Shown here piece after piece: positions 15,187-22,217 of a DNA stretch of 22,217 nucleotides; the stretch's first letter is position 1; every line of letters begins with the position of its first letter. The position numbers were made by a program, and so were the translations under genes. The notes beneath the pieces were generated by a model. It saw only the letters and a list, made by a program, of their open reading frames with translations. It searched no databases and was not told the origin of the DNA. Location of the stretch: positions 1-22,217 of the forward strand of contig JAFEEV010000203.1 of NCBI GenBank assembly GCA_018240935.1. The letters are read 5' to 3'. Origin of the DNA: Pseudomonadota bacterium (lineage in GTDB: Bacteria; Pseudomonadota; Gammaproteobacteria; Burkholderiales; Nitrosomonadaceae).

Positions 15187-15956
15187 CACGTGCCTTTCGA
15201 AATCGCCAGTTTCTGGCTGCGTAGATGATCTTTAGCAATCAGAATCAATCCTTCCAATACTAAATTGTCAATCATATCAATTGGAAACTTAATAAATGGA
15301 AGTAGAAGAGGTGCTCCTCCGCCGCTGATAATACAGTTTTTAACGGTATAACATATTCTCTTTGATAGAAGATCATGCATTCGTTCTATTGCACCTACCA
15401 GACACTGGATAATTCCACTTTGAATTGCATTATTCGTATCACCAGGAAAATCTTCGTAAACACCCGCTTTCATTGAACTCAACTGAGTTTCTGCATGCAA
15501 ACTATTCCGCATTAAATGCGCACCGGGTAATATGATACCGCCAAGAAATTGACCAGAATCAGAAAGTGCATCAATGGTTACAGCAGTACCAACATTAATC
15601 ACTAGGCAAGCTTCACGCTGAATTCCCCATGCCGCAATTAATGCTGCCCATCGATCACTTCCTAACTGCATGGGGTTTAAATAGCCATTCACAACACCGC
15701 AAAGAGACAAGCTAGATTGAAGCCATATAATTTGGGAATCCCAGTGTGAAGTCATATTGCGAATCTCGGTCCTTGTCTCGCTACGTGCAACATGGGAAAT
15801 TATAATGACATCAGGCATTGGGAATTTATTCAATTCATTTCGCAAACAAGAAATGCTTTTATAGTCGATCTTGCCTTGTGCAAGCCAACGGGCATCTTTA
15901 TAAAATCCCCACTTTACAAAAGAATTCCCTGAATCAATCGCGAAAATTGAAGACAT
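15186..15956 (-). CDS. coaX: Type III pantothenate kinase CoaX
   Basis: ATP-dependent phosphorylation of pantothenate, the first step of coenzyme A synthesis; a type III enzyme of the ASKHA fold. The 256-residue protein has the phosphate-1 motif AIDSGNSFVKWG (6-17), the pantothenate-site region NPMQLGSDRWAALIAAW (GxDR motif), the phosphate-2 segment VINVGTAVTIDAL, and GGIILPGAHLMRNSL. These segments distinguish CoaX from CoaA. Nine bases separate it from the birA stop, and its own stop overlaps engB. The birA-coaX pairing is common in proteobacteria. No transmembrane or signal segment. Confidence 0.95.
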   Translation of the reverse strand: MSSIFAIDSGNSFVKWGFYKDARWLAQGKIDYKSISCLRNELNKFPMPDVIIISHVARSETRTEIRNMTSHWDSQIIWLQSSLSLCGVVNGYLNPMQLGSDRWAALIAAWGIQREACLVINVGTAVTIDALSDSGQFLGGIILPGAHLMRNSLHAETQLSSMKAGVYEDFPGDTNNAIQSGIIQCLVGAIERMHDLLSKRICYTVKNCIISGGGAPLLLPFIKFPIDMIDNLVLEGLILIAKDHLRSQKLAISKGT

Positions 15957-15965
15957 TAATTTAAA

Positions 15966-16775
15966 CTAATCAATCAAACGCATCGAAATATCACCAACGC
16001 TAAAAGAATGATATCCGGTAGAAGTTAGCAAACAGAGGGATCCATCGGCATTTATGCCATCCACTCTGCCAATAACAGACGTATTGTTTGGAAGAGTCAA
16101 TTTTACGATTTTATCTTGATAGGCATGATAACTGATCCATTCATCTCTAAAGTATGCAAATCCATGTGCCTGAAAGTCTGAAAGGATGTTACATAATTCT
16201 AAGAGTAGTGCGGATAAAAACACATTGCGATCATGGTGCTTGCCAGTGATTTGATATAAATCTGTAACATCTTGCTGAATAATAGATTTTAGAGAAGATG
16301 ACAAATTAAAATTTACGCCAATACCAATTACTGCATGAGTAGGGCCATTTGCTTTTCCGCGAAGCTCAACCAAAATACCGCACAATTTGCAGTTATTGTG
16401 CAGAAGGTCATTAGGCCATTTAAGCTGTACCTGGTTTATGAAGAAAGATCTTAAAACACGAATGATCGCTACGCCAATCGTTAAGCTGAGACCCGCCAAT
16501 TCGGCCGTGCCTTTTTTAAAAAACCACAGTAAAGAAAATGTAAGTCCACTACCGAGTTCACTGTGCCACGATCGCCCGATTCGACCTCGGCCTTTAGTTT
16601 GAATTTCGGCAGCAACAACGGGAATTGAATTATTATCTAGCTGAAGAGATTGAAAATTATTCAATAAGAAATTGTTTGTAGAGTCTATTTTATTGAAAAT
16701 ATGGAGATCAAAAGTTAAAGAACTGTCTGATGTTAGACGGAGGATTTTATCTTTATTCAATAAAACTATGAACAA
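15966..16775 (-). CDS. birA: Biotin--[acetyl-CoA-carboxylase] ligase BirA, lacking the DNA-binding domain
   Basis: Forms biotinyl-5'-AMP and transfers biotin to carrier-protein lysines (AccB and others). The catalytic motifs are intact: DSTNNFLL (31-38), the biotinyl-AMP loop GRGRIGRSWHS (62-72), KWPNDL (119-124) and the active-site lysine in CKLCGILVEL (Lys130). The C-terminal SH3-like domain is present (GRVDGINADGSLCLL). Only about 25 residues precede the catalytic domain, so the winged-helix repressor domain of E. coli BirA is absent. No ATG or GTG start exists. An in-frame TAA directly precedes the TTG at 16775, and another TTG lies at codon 6 (16760); neither has a clear ribosome-binding site. 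The exact N-terminus is uncertain. Confidence 0.92.
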   Translation of the reverse strand: MFIVLLNKDKILRLTSDSSLTFDLHIFNKIDSTNNFLLNNFQSLQLDNNSIPVVAAEIQTKGRGRIGRSWHSELGSGLTFSLLWFFKKGTAELAGLSLTIGVAIIRVLRSFFINQVQLKWPNDLLHNNCKLCGILVELRGKANGPTHAVIGIGVNFNLSSSLKSIIQQDVTDLYQITGKHHDRNVFLSALLLELCNILSDFQAHGFAYFRDEWISYHAYQDKIVKLTLPNNTSVIGRVDGINADGSLCLLTSTGYHSFSVGDISMRLID

Positions 16776-17057
16776 TTATCTTACTCAGTAAGCTCGTTAT
16801 ATATTTTATTTGTTGAGAAGTAATAAAAAAGTGAATTGCTAGGAATATTTTAACATTACTGCTCAGACACTATAGCTATCGACAATTACGTTTAATAAGT
16901 CTCGAATTCTAACTTATGTTAAAACATTAAGAACGCAACTAAAATGCTAAATTAAATATTAAATTTCTTCAATAAGTTATAAATTAAATTTAAATATATA
17001 TGAATCTAACTGAATTAAAATTATAGTTAATCAAGGGTTAAAAAAGAAGATTTACAT
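16776..17057. other. AT-rich non-coding gap between rplQ and birA
   Basis: 282 bases, extremely AT-rich, with no credible gene. Near-repeats of TAAATTAAAT occur around 16952-17000. On the minus strand TAAAAT (16852-16847) could be a -10 box for birA, without a matching -35. An imperfect hairpin around AACAT/ATGTT near 16916-16938 has no T run characteristic of an intrinsic terminator. No clear terminator for the alpha operon is visible, so read-through into birA cannot be excluded. Confidence 0.55.
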
Positions 17058-17450
17058 TTATTCCGATTCTACATCCGAATTTGTATTATCAATCGGACGA
17101 TCAACAAGTTCAACTAATGCCATTGGTGCATTGTCACCATTTCTAAAACCATATTTTAGAATTCTTACATACCCACCTGGGCGTTTAAGATATCTAGGTC
17201 CTAATTCTGCGAATAATTTTGTCACATTCTCACGATCACGTAATTTGTTGAAAGCGACACGTCGGTTAAATAAAGTCGAAACTTTCCCTAAGGTTATTAC
17301 TGGTTCAATATATCTTCTGAGTTCTTTAGCCTTTGGTAAAGTAGTAGTTATAATTTCGTGTCGTAACAATGAGTTGCTCATATTACGAAACATCGCTGAT
17401 CTATGACTACTCGTTCGATTGAGTTTTCTAAATGCATTATTATGACGCAT
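17058..17450 (-). CDS. rplQ: 50S ribosomal protein L17
   Basis: Large-subunit protein near the peptide exit tunnel; last gene of the alpha operon. 130 residues, beginning MRHNNAFRKLNRTSSHR, close to the universal L17 N-terminus, with KAKELRRYIEPVITLGK and the C-terminal core GPRYLKRPGGYVRILKYGFRNGDNAPMA in family order. The last roughly ten residues (TNSDVESE) form an acidic tail. The start overlaps the end of rpoA by 11 bases, and an AAAGGA ribosome-binding sequence sits eight bases upstream inside rpoA, consistent with translational coupling. Confidence 0.96.
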   Translation of the reverse strand: MRHNNAFRKLNRTSSHRSAMFRNMSNSLLRHEIITTTLPKAKELRRYIEPVITLGKVSTLFNRRVAFNKLRDRENVTKLFAELGPRYLKRPGGYVRILKYGFRNGDNAPMALVELVDRPIDNTNSDVESE

Positions 17451-18441
17451 GATTTTGATCCTTTGATACGCTTTCTAAATTTGCTGGTGGCCAATTATCC
17501 AATTTCATTCCAAGTGTTAGTTCACGTGCAGCTAACACTTCTTTTATTTCATTAAGTGATTTTCTACCTAAATTTGGTGTTCGTAACAATTCAGCTTCAG
17601 TTCGTTGAATTAAGTCGCCTATATAATATATATTTTCTACTTTCAAGCAATTCGCAGATCTTACTGTTAATTCAAGATCATCAACTGGTCGAAGTAAAAT
17701 AGGATCAATCTGAGGTGCTTGTGGTTTTTCTTTAGGTATAGGTGTACTTTCTAAATCAGCAAATACTGATAATTGCTGCACTAATACCCTAGCTGCGTAC
17801 CGAATCGCCTCCTCTGGCTCCACTACACCATTAGTTTCCAAATCAATTATCAATTTATCTAAATCAGTTCTCTGTTCTACACGGGCACTTTCAACTGTGT
17901 AACTTACACGTCGAATAGGACTGAAAGAAGCATCAAGAAAAATTGTTCCAATATCTTTTTCAATATTTAAGCTCTTTCGGGAAATAGCAGGTACAAATCC
18001 TCTTCCCTTTTCAACTTTTAACTCAATTTCTATTGAGCTATCAGAAGTCATGTGAGCTATGATATGTTCAGGGTTAATAATTTCAACATCATGTCCAGTC
18101 TCAATATCACCAGCAGCTACAACGCCTTTACCAGATTTTCTCAGGTACAAAGTAGCTTGTTCGTTATTATGAAGCTTTAAGACTATACCTTTAATATTCA
18201 ATAAAATATCAACCAGATCTTCTTGTACTCCGTCTAAGGCAGAATACTCGTGCACTACGCCAGATATTTTAACTTCTGTCGGAGCGAAACCAAACATTGA
18301 GGATAATAATATTCTTCTTAATGCATTGCCTAAAGTATGGCCATACCCTCTTTCAAAGGGTTCCATAATGACTCTAGCATGCAATGGAGATATATTTTGA
18401 ACATCTATAATCCGGGGAGTAAGAAGCTCCGTACCGAGCAT
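17440..18441 (-). CDS. rpoA: DNA-directed RNA polymerase alpha subunit
   Basis: Alpha subunit that scaffolds core RNA polymerase and contacts UP elements and activators. 333 residues. The N-terminal dimerisation domain has FERGYGHTLGNALRRILLSS (29-48). A proline-containing linker follows (TPIPKEKPQAPQIDP), and the C-terminal domain has LTVRSANCLKVENI and the helix-hairpin TPNLGRKSLNEIKEVL. The DNA-contact arginine of the RSANC motif is conserved. An AAAGGA ribosome-binding sequence lies about ten bases before the ATG. It sits between rpsD and rplQ as in the canonical alpha operon and overlaps rplQ by 11 bases. Confidence 0.97.
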   Translation of the reverse strand: MLGTELLTPRIIDVQNISPLHARVIMEPFERGYGHTLGNALRRILLSSMFGFAPTEVKISGVVHEYSALDGVQEDLVDILLNIKGIVLKLHNNEQATLYLRKSGKGVVAAGDIETGHDVEIINPEHIIAHMTSDSSIEIELKVEKGRGFVPAISRKSLNIEKDIGTIFLDASFSPIRRVSYTVESARVEQRTDLDKLIIDLETNGVVEPEEAIRYAARVLVQQLSVFADLESTPIPKEKPQAPQIDPILLRPVDDLELTVRSANCLKVENIYYIGDLIQRTEAELLRTPNLGRKSLNEIKEVLAARELTLGMKLDNWPPANLESVSKDQNHAS

Positions 18442-18482
18442 AAAAAAGTCCTTTAACTCTAAGGTTATCCTAATTTAAATAA

Positions 18483-19109
18483 TCACTTTGAATATAATTC
18501 AATGATTAATGATTCATTAATTGTAGCAGGCAGTTCAGTACGATCAGGTTTAGCTTTATAAGTACCCTTCATTTCTTTAACGTTTACTTCAATCCATGAA
18601 GGGAAATTTCTATTATTAGCAGCTTCTACAGAAGCTCTAATACGTAAATGATTTTTAGCATTTGTGTCGACTTCAACTATATCACCCGCTTTTACTAAAT
18701 AAGAGGGAATATTTACGCGGCGACCATTTACCAAAATACAATTATGTCTAACAATTTGCCGTGCTTCACTTCGAGATGAACCAAAACCCATATGATATGT
18801 AACATTATCAAGACGGCTTTCTAAGCGTTGAAGCAAGTTATCGCCTGTTATTCCTCTTTGTTTATCCGAAGTATAGTAAATATTTCTAAATTGTTTCTCA
18901 AGCACGCCATAAATTCTTTTAACTTTTTGTTTTTCACGGAGTTGGTTTCCGTAATCAGATAATCTACCTTTCTTTTGTCCATGCTGTCCAGGTGGGTAGT
19001 TTCTTCGTTCGATCGCACATTTATCCGTAAAACACTTTTCACCTTTCAAGAATAATTTTTCTCCTTCACGTCGGCATTGTTTACATTTAGGTGCAAGATT
19101 TCTAGCCAA
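18483..19109 (-). CDS. rpsD: 30S ribosomal protein S4 (TTG start, four-cysteine form)
   Basis: Primary 16S rRNA binder that nucleates 30S assembly; in enterobacteria it also represses the alpha operon. The start chosen is TTG at 19109, read as fMet-ARNLAPKCK. A GAGGAG ribosome-binding sequence lies six bases upstream, overlapping the rpsK stop, and the 208-residue product has the family's usual length. The longer open frame (to 19208) would run into rpsK. Cysteines 9, 12, 26 and 31 form a zinc-knuckle pattern like that of Thermus and Bacillus S4; E. coli S4 lacks it. YPPGQHGQKKGRLSDYG and the S4 RNA-binding domain (LESRLDNVTYHMGFGSSRSEARQIV) are intact. Confidence 0.95.
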   Translation of the reverse strand: MARNLAPKCKQCRREGEKLFLKGEKCFTDKCAIERRNYPPGQHGQKKGRLSDYGNQLREKQKVKRIYGVLEKQFRNIYYTSDKQRGITGDNLLQRLESRLDNVTYHMGFGSSRSEARQIVRHNCILVNGRRVNIPSYLVKAGDIVEVDTNAKNHLRIRASVEAANNRNFPSWIEVNVKEMKGTYKAKPDRTELPATINESLIIELYSK

Positions 19110-19115
19110 TTTATT

Positions 19116-19121
19116 CTCCTC
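19116..19121 (-). promoter_or_regulatory. Strong Shine-Dalgarno sequence that decides the rpsD TTG start
   Basis: On the minus strand GAGGAG begins at 19121, shares bases with the rpsK TGA stop (19122-19120), and ends six bases before the TTG at 19109. No ATG or GTG lies at a suitable distance, so this site supports TTG as the true initiation codon. Confidence 0.85.
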
Positions 19122-19509
19122 AAATACGACGTTTCTTTGGTGGGCGGCATCCATTATGCGGAACGGGTGTAACATCAGAAATACTTGTAATTTTAAAACC
19201 AGCAGCATTCAAAGCTCTAACGGCGGAATCTCGTCCCGGTCCTGGTCCTTTTACTCTTACTTCAAGATTTTTTACGCCACAATCAATAGCTATTTTACTT
19301 GCATTCTCAGCCGCAACTTGAGCTGCAAATGGTGTGCTTTTTCGCGAACCTTTAAAGCCGGCACCACCGGATGTGGCCCAAGACAATGCATTTCCTTGTC
19401 TATCTGTTATTGTCACTATAGTATTATTAAAAGATGCATGAATATGGGCTATGCCTTCAGAAACATTTTTTTTTATTTTTTTTCGCACTCGCGAAACTGC
19501 TTTAATCAT
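19120..19509 (-). CDS. rpsK: 30S ribosomal protein S11
   Basis: Small-subunit platform protein lining the E-site mRNA path. 129 residues, with the family core GIAHIHASFNNTIVTITDRQGNALSWATSGGAGFKGSRKSTPFAAQ in order, the VRVKGPGPGRDSAVRAL stretch and the C-terminal signature HNGCRPPKKRRI. A good AAGGA ribosome-binding sequence lies upstream of the ATG at 19509. The stop overlaps the ribosome-binding site of rpsD, so the pair is probably coupled in translation. Confidence 0.97.
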   Translation of the reverse strand: MIKAVSRVRKKIKKNVSEGIAHIHASFNNTIVTITDRQGNALSWATSGGAGFKGSRKSTPFAAQVAAENASKIAIDCGVKNLEVRVKGPGPGRDSAVRALNAAGFKITSISDVTPVPHNGCRPPKKRRI

Positions 19510-19549
19510 TATAAAATCCTTAATTGTATTTTCATTTGTAAATCAGTAT

Positions 19550-19909
19550 TTATCGCGCACGCACTGCCTTTCTTGGGCCCTTTCTGGTTCTTGCGTTTGT
19601 TCTTGTTCGTTGCCCACGTACTGGAAGTCCACGCTTATGTCTTATTCCTCGGTAGCACCCCAAGTCCATGAGTCTTTTTATATTCATTGAAATTTCCCGA
19701 CGCAGATCACCTTCAGTGGTAATTTTTCCAATATAGTCGCGCAAGCTATCAATCTGTTCTTCTGAAAGTTCTTTGAGCTTTTTATCAGTTTCAATTCCTA
19801 CTGCACGGCAAATATTTTTAGAACTAGTTCTTCCAATACCATATATTGCCGTAAGAGCAATTCCAACATGTTGATGATTTGGTATATTTATGCCTGCTAT
19901 ACGTGCCAT
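19550..19909 (-). CDS. rpsM: 30S ribosomal protein S13
   Basis: Head protein of the 30S subunit that contacts the P-site tRNA and bridges to the large subunit. 119 residues. It has MARIAGINIPNHQHVGIALTAIYGIG at the N-terminus with the helix-hairpin-like GIGRTSSKNICRAVGI, then DLGCYRGIRHKRGLPVRGQRT and the basic tail ARTRKGPRKAVRAR. An AGGA ribosome-binding sequence is positioned ahead of the ATG. Opens the rpsM-rpsK-rpsD-rpoA-rplQ block, 42 bases after rpmJ. Confidence 0.97.
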   Translation of the reverse strand: MARIAGINIPNHQHVGIALTAIYGIGRTSSKNICRAVGIETDKKLKELSEEQIDSLRDYIGKITTEGDLRREISMNIKRLMDLGCYRGIRHKRGLPVRGQRTRTNARTRKGPRKAVRAR

Positions 19910-19951
19910 ATTTGTTTTCCTGAGTTAATCTTCTTTTATTATGCTATACCA

Positions 19952-20065
19952 TTAACCTTGTCGTTGTTTATGCCTTGGATCAATGCATAGTACGCGAACT
20001 ATACGATTACGCCGAATAATTTTGCAATTTCTGCAAAATTTTTTTACAGAAGCATTTACTTTCAT
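19952..20065 (-). CDS. rpmJ: 50S ribosomal protein L36 (zinc-ribbon form)
   Basis: The smallest large-subunit protein, 37 residues, found by direct reading between infA and rpsM. It begins MKVNASVKKFCRNCK and ends IDPRHKQRQG with a TAA stop. Cysteines 11, 14 and 27 with His32 form the C-x2-C-x12-C-x4-H zinc ribbon, so this is the zinc-binding paralogue, not the zinc-free paralogue. Position between infA and rpsM is canonical for this group. The ribosome-binding site is not obvious in the AT-rich leader. Confidence 0.95.
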   Translation of the reverse strand: MKVNASVKKFCRNCKIIRRNRIVRVLCIDPRHKQRQG

Positions 20066-20105
20066 AATTTAAAATTTTCTAATTAAAATAAAAAAACAAC
20101 TAAAA

Positions 20106-20324
20106 CTATTTTGCACGAAAAGTTATTCTTGCTTTTGTGAGATCATAAGGTGTTAAGTCAACGGTAACTTTATCGCCTGGCAATATTCTAATATAATGCA
20201 TTCGCATTTTTCCTGAAATATGACCTAAAACAATATGCCCATTCTCAAGCTTTACCCTAAAAGTGGCATTAGGTAATGTTTCCAATACTTCACCTTGCAT
20301 CTGTATCGTTTCTTCTTTTGCCAT
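20106..20324 (-). CDS. infA: Translation initiation factor IF-1
   Basis: OB-fold factor that occupies the A site of the 30S subunit during initiation. 72 residues starting MAKEETIQMQGEVLETLPNA, with the conserved ENGHIVLGHISGKMR core, YIRILPGDKVTVDLTPYDL and the basic end ARITFRAK. Two ATGs are adjacent (20327 and 20324). The second gives the universal MAKE beginning and the standard length; the first would add only one methionine. It lies between secY and rpmJ, as in many betaproteobacteria. Confidence 0.95.
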   Translation of the reverse strand: MAKEETIQMQGEVLETLPNATFRVKLENGHIVLGHISGKMRMHYIRILPGDKVTVDLTPYDLTKARITFRAK

Positions 20325-20342
20325 CATATTTCACTTATGCAA

Positions 20343-21665
20343 CTATCTTGCAGGTAATTTCGCGCTACTGTTATTGCTTTTAAAATTTGTCTTTTTCAGT
20401 AAGCTATCATATTGTGACGACATGATATGTGATTGAACTTGGGACATGAAATCCATAGTAACAATCACTATGATGAGTAAGGATGTACCTCCAAAATAAA
20501 AAGGGACATTCCATTTTAAAATCAAAAATTCAGGCAATAAGCATACTAAGGTAACATAAATAGATCCTGATAAAGTCAAACGTAACATTATTTTTTCTAT
20601 ATAACGCGTCGTTTGCTCACCTGGTCGTATACCAGGTATAAAAGCTCCGCTTTTTTTAAGATTCTCAGCTGTTTCTTTAGGATTAAATACAAGCGCCGTA
20701 TAAAAAAAACAAAAGAAAATTATCATCACTGCATATAGAATTACATATATAGGCTGGCCTGGTGAAAGTGCTGAACTAATATCTTTTAACCATGTAACAG
20801 ATTCATTATTTGCAAACCATCCAGCTAATGTAGCAGGAAATAAAATAATGCTTGAAGCAAAAATCGGTGGAATAACTCCCGGCATATTTAGTTTTAGAGG
20901 TAAATGCGAACTTTGTCCACCATAAACCTTTTGTCCAACCTGTCTCTTTGCATAATTTACTAGAATTCTTCTTTGACCTTTCTCGACGAAAACTACAATT
21001 CCTGTAACAAAAGCTGCTGCACAGAATATTACTAATGCAATTAAGAAATGCATCGAACCAGTGCTGACCAGATCTAAAGTACCGCCTATAGCACTTGGCA
21101 ATCCAGCAGCTATACCTGCAAATATTATTAGTGATATTCCATTTCCGATGCCCCTTTCTGTAATTTGTTCTCCTAACCACATTAAAAAAATAGTTCCAGT
21201 TACTAAGGTTATAACTGTTGTGATTACAAACATGAAATTAGGATTTATTACTAAGCCTTCTTGAGACTGTAAAGCAATTGAAATACCATAACTCTGAACT
21301 AAAGCTAAAATAACAGTACCATATCTAGTATATTGAGTTATTCTTCTTCTTCCGCTTTCACCTTCCTTTTTGAGAGTCTCAAGAAAAGGAATTGCAACTG
21401 TCCCGAGCTGCATAATAATTGATGCAGATATATATGGCATTATGCCTAAAGCAAAAATTGAAAATCTAGAAAGCGCACCACCTGAGAACATATTAAACAT
21501 TCCCAACACGCTACTTTCTTGAGAATCAAATAAATCTTTTAAAATAATTGGATCAATTCCAGGCACAGGAACATGTGCACCAATTCTATATACAATCAAT
21601 GCGAATAATAAAAACCATAGACGACGTTTAAGATCTGCAAATTTATCCACATGAGGGTTTGACAT
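20343..21665 (-). CDS. secY: Preprotein translocase subunit SecY
   Basis: Channel-forming subunit of the Sec translocon in the inner membrane. 440 residues with about ten hydrophobic helices, the first at about 16-36. Family landmarks include the early HVPVPGIDP segment, FSIFALGIMPYISASIIMQLG in helix 2, the cytoplasmic KEGESGRRRITQYTRYGT loop, GEQITERGIGNGISLIIFAGI, and GIRPGEQTTRYIEKIMLRLT in the late cytoplasmic loop that contacts SecA and ribosome. Intact and of normal length. Located between rplO and infA as in the spc operon. Confidence 0.97.
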   Translation of the reverse strand: MSNPHVDKFADLKRRLWFLLFALIVYRIGAHVPVPGIDPIILKDLFDSQESSVLGMFNMFSGGALSRFSIFALGIMPYISASIIMQLGTVAIPFLETLKKEGESGRRRITQYTRYGTVILALVQSYGISIALQSQEGLVINPNFMFVITTVITLVTGTIFLMWLGEQITERGIGNGISLIIFAGIAAGLPSAIGGTLDLVSTGSMHFLIALVIFCAAAFVTGIVVFVEKGQRRILVNYAKRQVGQKVYGGQSSHLPLKLNMPGVIPPIFASSIILFPATLAGWFANNESVTWLKDISSALSPGQPIYVILYAVMIIFFCFFYTALVFNPKETAENLKKSGAFIPGIRPGEQTTRYIEKIMLRLTLSGSIYVTLVCLLPEFLILKWNVPFYFGGTSLLIIVIVTMDFMSQVQSHIMSSQYDSLLKKTNFKSNNSSAKLPAR

Positions 21666-21699
21666 GCTTTATACTAACTTTTAGAATTTATGAAGTTAT

Positions 21700-22122
21700 T
21701 CAACTAATTGATCGCATCAAATTTAACACGCCTCTACTAATTGCGATATCCTTAAAACTTAACACTTTATTGCAATCACCAGATTTAAATATTTTAACTT
21801 TCTTAACCTTCTGAGAAACTATGTTATGTTCTTTCAATGTCAACAAACTAATTTCAGCTTCTGGAATATTTCTTAAATCGCTTAAACGTAAACTACAGGA
21901 AATCTGTCCATTTTCAAAATTTAAAAAACCTCTTTTTGGCAAACGTCTTTGTATAGGCATCTGTCCGCCTTCAAAACCTACTTTATGAAAGCCTCCAGAT
22001 CGAGATTTCTGACCTTTATGTCCTCTCCCACTCGTTTTACCTAATCCTGACCCAATACCACGCCCCAATCTCAATTTATTTTTCTTTGAGCCATTTGCTG
22101 GTTTTATCGTATTTAGATGCAT
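21700..22122 (-). CDS. rplO: 50S ribosomal protein L15
   Basis: Late-assembling large-subunit protein. 140 residues. It begins MHLNTIKPANGSKKNKLRLGRG and carries the glycine-rich, rRNA-embedded extension GSGLGKTSGRGHKGQKSRSG, then GFEGGQMPIQRRLPKRGF, all in family order. The start is two bases after the rpmD stop, and secY follows after 34 bases. Confidence 0.96.
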   Translation of the reverse strand: MHLNTIKPANGSKKNKLRLGRGIGSGLGKTSGRGHKGQKSRSGGFHKVGFEGGQMPIQRRLPKRGFLNFENGQISCSLRLSDLRNIPEAEISLLTLKEHNIVSQKVKKVKIFKSGDCNKVLSFKDIAISRGVLNLMRSIS

Positions 22123-22124
22123 AA

Positions 22125-22217
22125 TTAATCAATTTTAATTAAATAACAAATCTTCTTAATCATTCCAAGTGTTTCAGGTGTATTTGCAAGTTCTACTGAA
22201 CTATTTAATTTTCTCAA
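22125..22217 (-). CDS. rpmD: 50S ribosomal protein L30 (partial, N-terminus beyond right edge)
   Basis: The C-terminal 30 residues of L30 are visible up to a TAA stop at 22127-22125. The reading LRKLNSSVELANTPETLGMI aligns with the L30 pattern of RR-NHSV-L-DTP--RGMI, followed by KKICYLIKID. Two bases separate the stop from the rplO start, as expected in the spc operon. The rest of the gene lies outside the window. Confidence 0.9.
   Translation of the reverse strand: MRKLNSSVELANTPETLGMIKKICYLIKID

Noticed and set aside
16776..17057. Remnant of the missing BirA winged-helix domain upstream of birA
   Set aside because: An in-frame stop directly precedes the coding region. The upstream sequence is AT-rich with many stops in all frames, and no helix-turn-helix-like fragment could be read.
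18848..19042. Second minus-strand open frame of 64 codons inside rpsD
   Set aside because: It is another frame of the S4 gene with no domain or ribosome-binding support.

Overview
The window reads as a stretch of chromosome from a betaproteobacterium, most likely a Nitrosomonas-type ammonia oxidiser. That placement is an inference from overall protein flavour (S4, BioF, PilQ, HemB) and gene order; no 16S or marker search was possible. Almost every base is explained by housekeeping genes. No phage, integrase, CRISPR array, tRNA or rRNA was seen.

Region by region. (1) 1-4299, minus strand: a compact biotin operon bioB-bioF-bioH-bioC-bioD, with bioD running off the left edge; genes abut or overlap (ATGA junction, 23-nt overlap, 1-nt gap). 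(2) 4415-5583, plus strand: comF (phosphoribosyltransferase-like competence protein) and trmL (tRNA wobble 2'-O-methyltransferase). (3) 5591-10562, minus strand: the type IV pilus alignment and secretin operon pilM-pilN-pilO-pilP-pilQ. (4) 10782-13100, plus strand: ponA/mrcA (PBP1a), divergent from pilM, the usual pairing in beta- and gammaproteobacteria. (5) 13101-13378: a non-coding gap with nested inverted repeats that look like a small degraded mobile element. (6) 13379-14383, minus: hemB. (7) 14384-14571: a gap holding three consecutive stem-loops; the last is a strong plus-strand Rho-independent terminator that no annotated plus-strand gene needs. (8) 14572-16775, minus: birA-coaX-engB, giving biotin ligase, type III pantothenate kinase and a ribosome-assembly GTPase. 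(9) 16776-17057: AT-rich non-coding. (10) 17058-22217, minus: the distal spc and alpha ribosomal operons in canonical order (rpmD, rplO, secY, infA, rpmJ, rpsM, rpsK, rpsD, rpoA, rplQ), with rpmD running off the right edge.

Functionally, the left operon makes biotin and birA attaches it to carrier proteins. BirA here lacks the DNA-binding domain, so it probably does not repress the bio operon. PilM-PilQ form the cytoplasm-to-outer-membrane scaffold and secretin of type IV pili, and ComF suggests natural transformation. The right half is translation and secretion machinery.

The most promising undescribed item is the candidate small RNA at about 14482-14572, transcribed toward engB. It has a CU-rich loop complementary to Shine-Dalgarno sequences, and it sits beside engB as spf (Spot 42) does in E. 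coli and ersA does in Pseudomonas. Also notable: base composition falls from GC-rich (left) to AT-rich (right) near 14.4 kb, rpsD and birA have TTG starts, and S4 has a four-cysteine zinc site.
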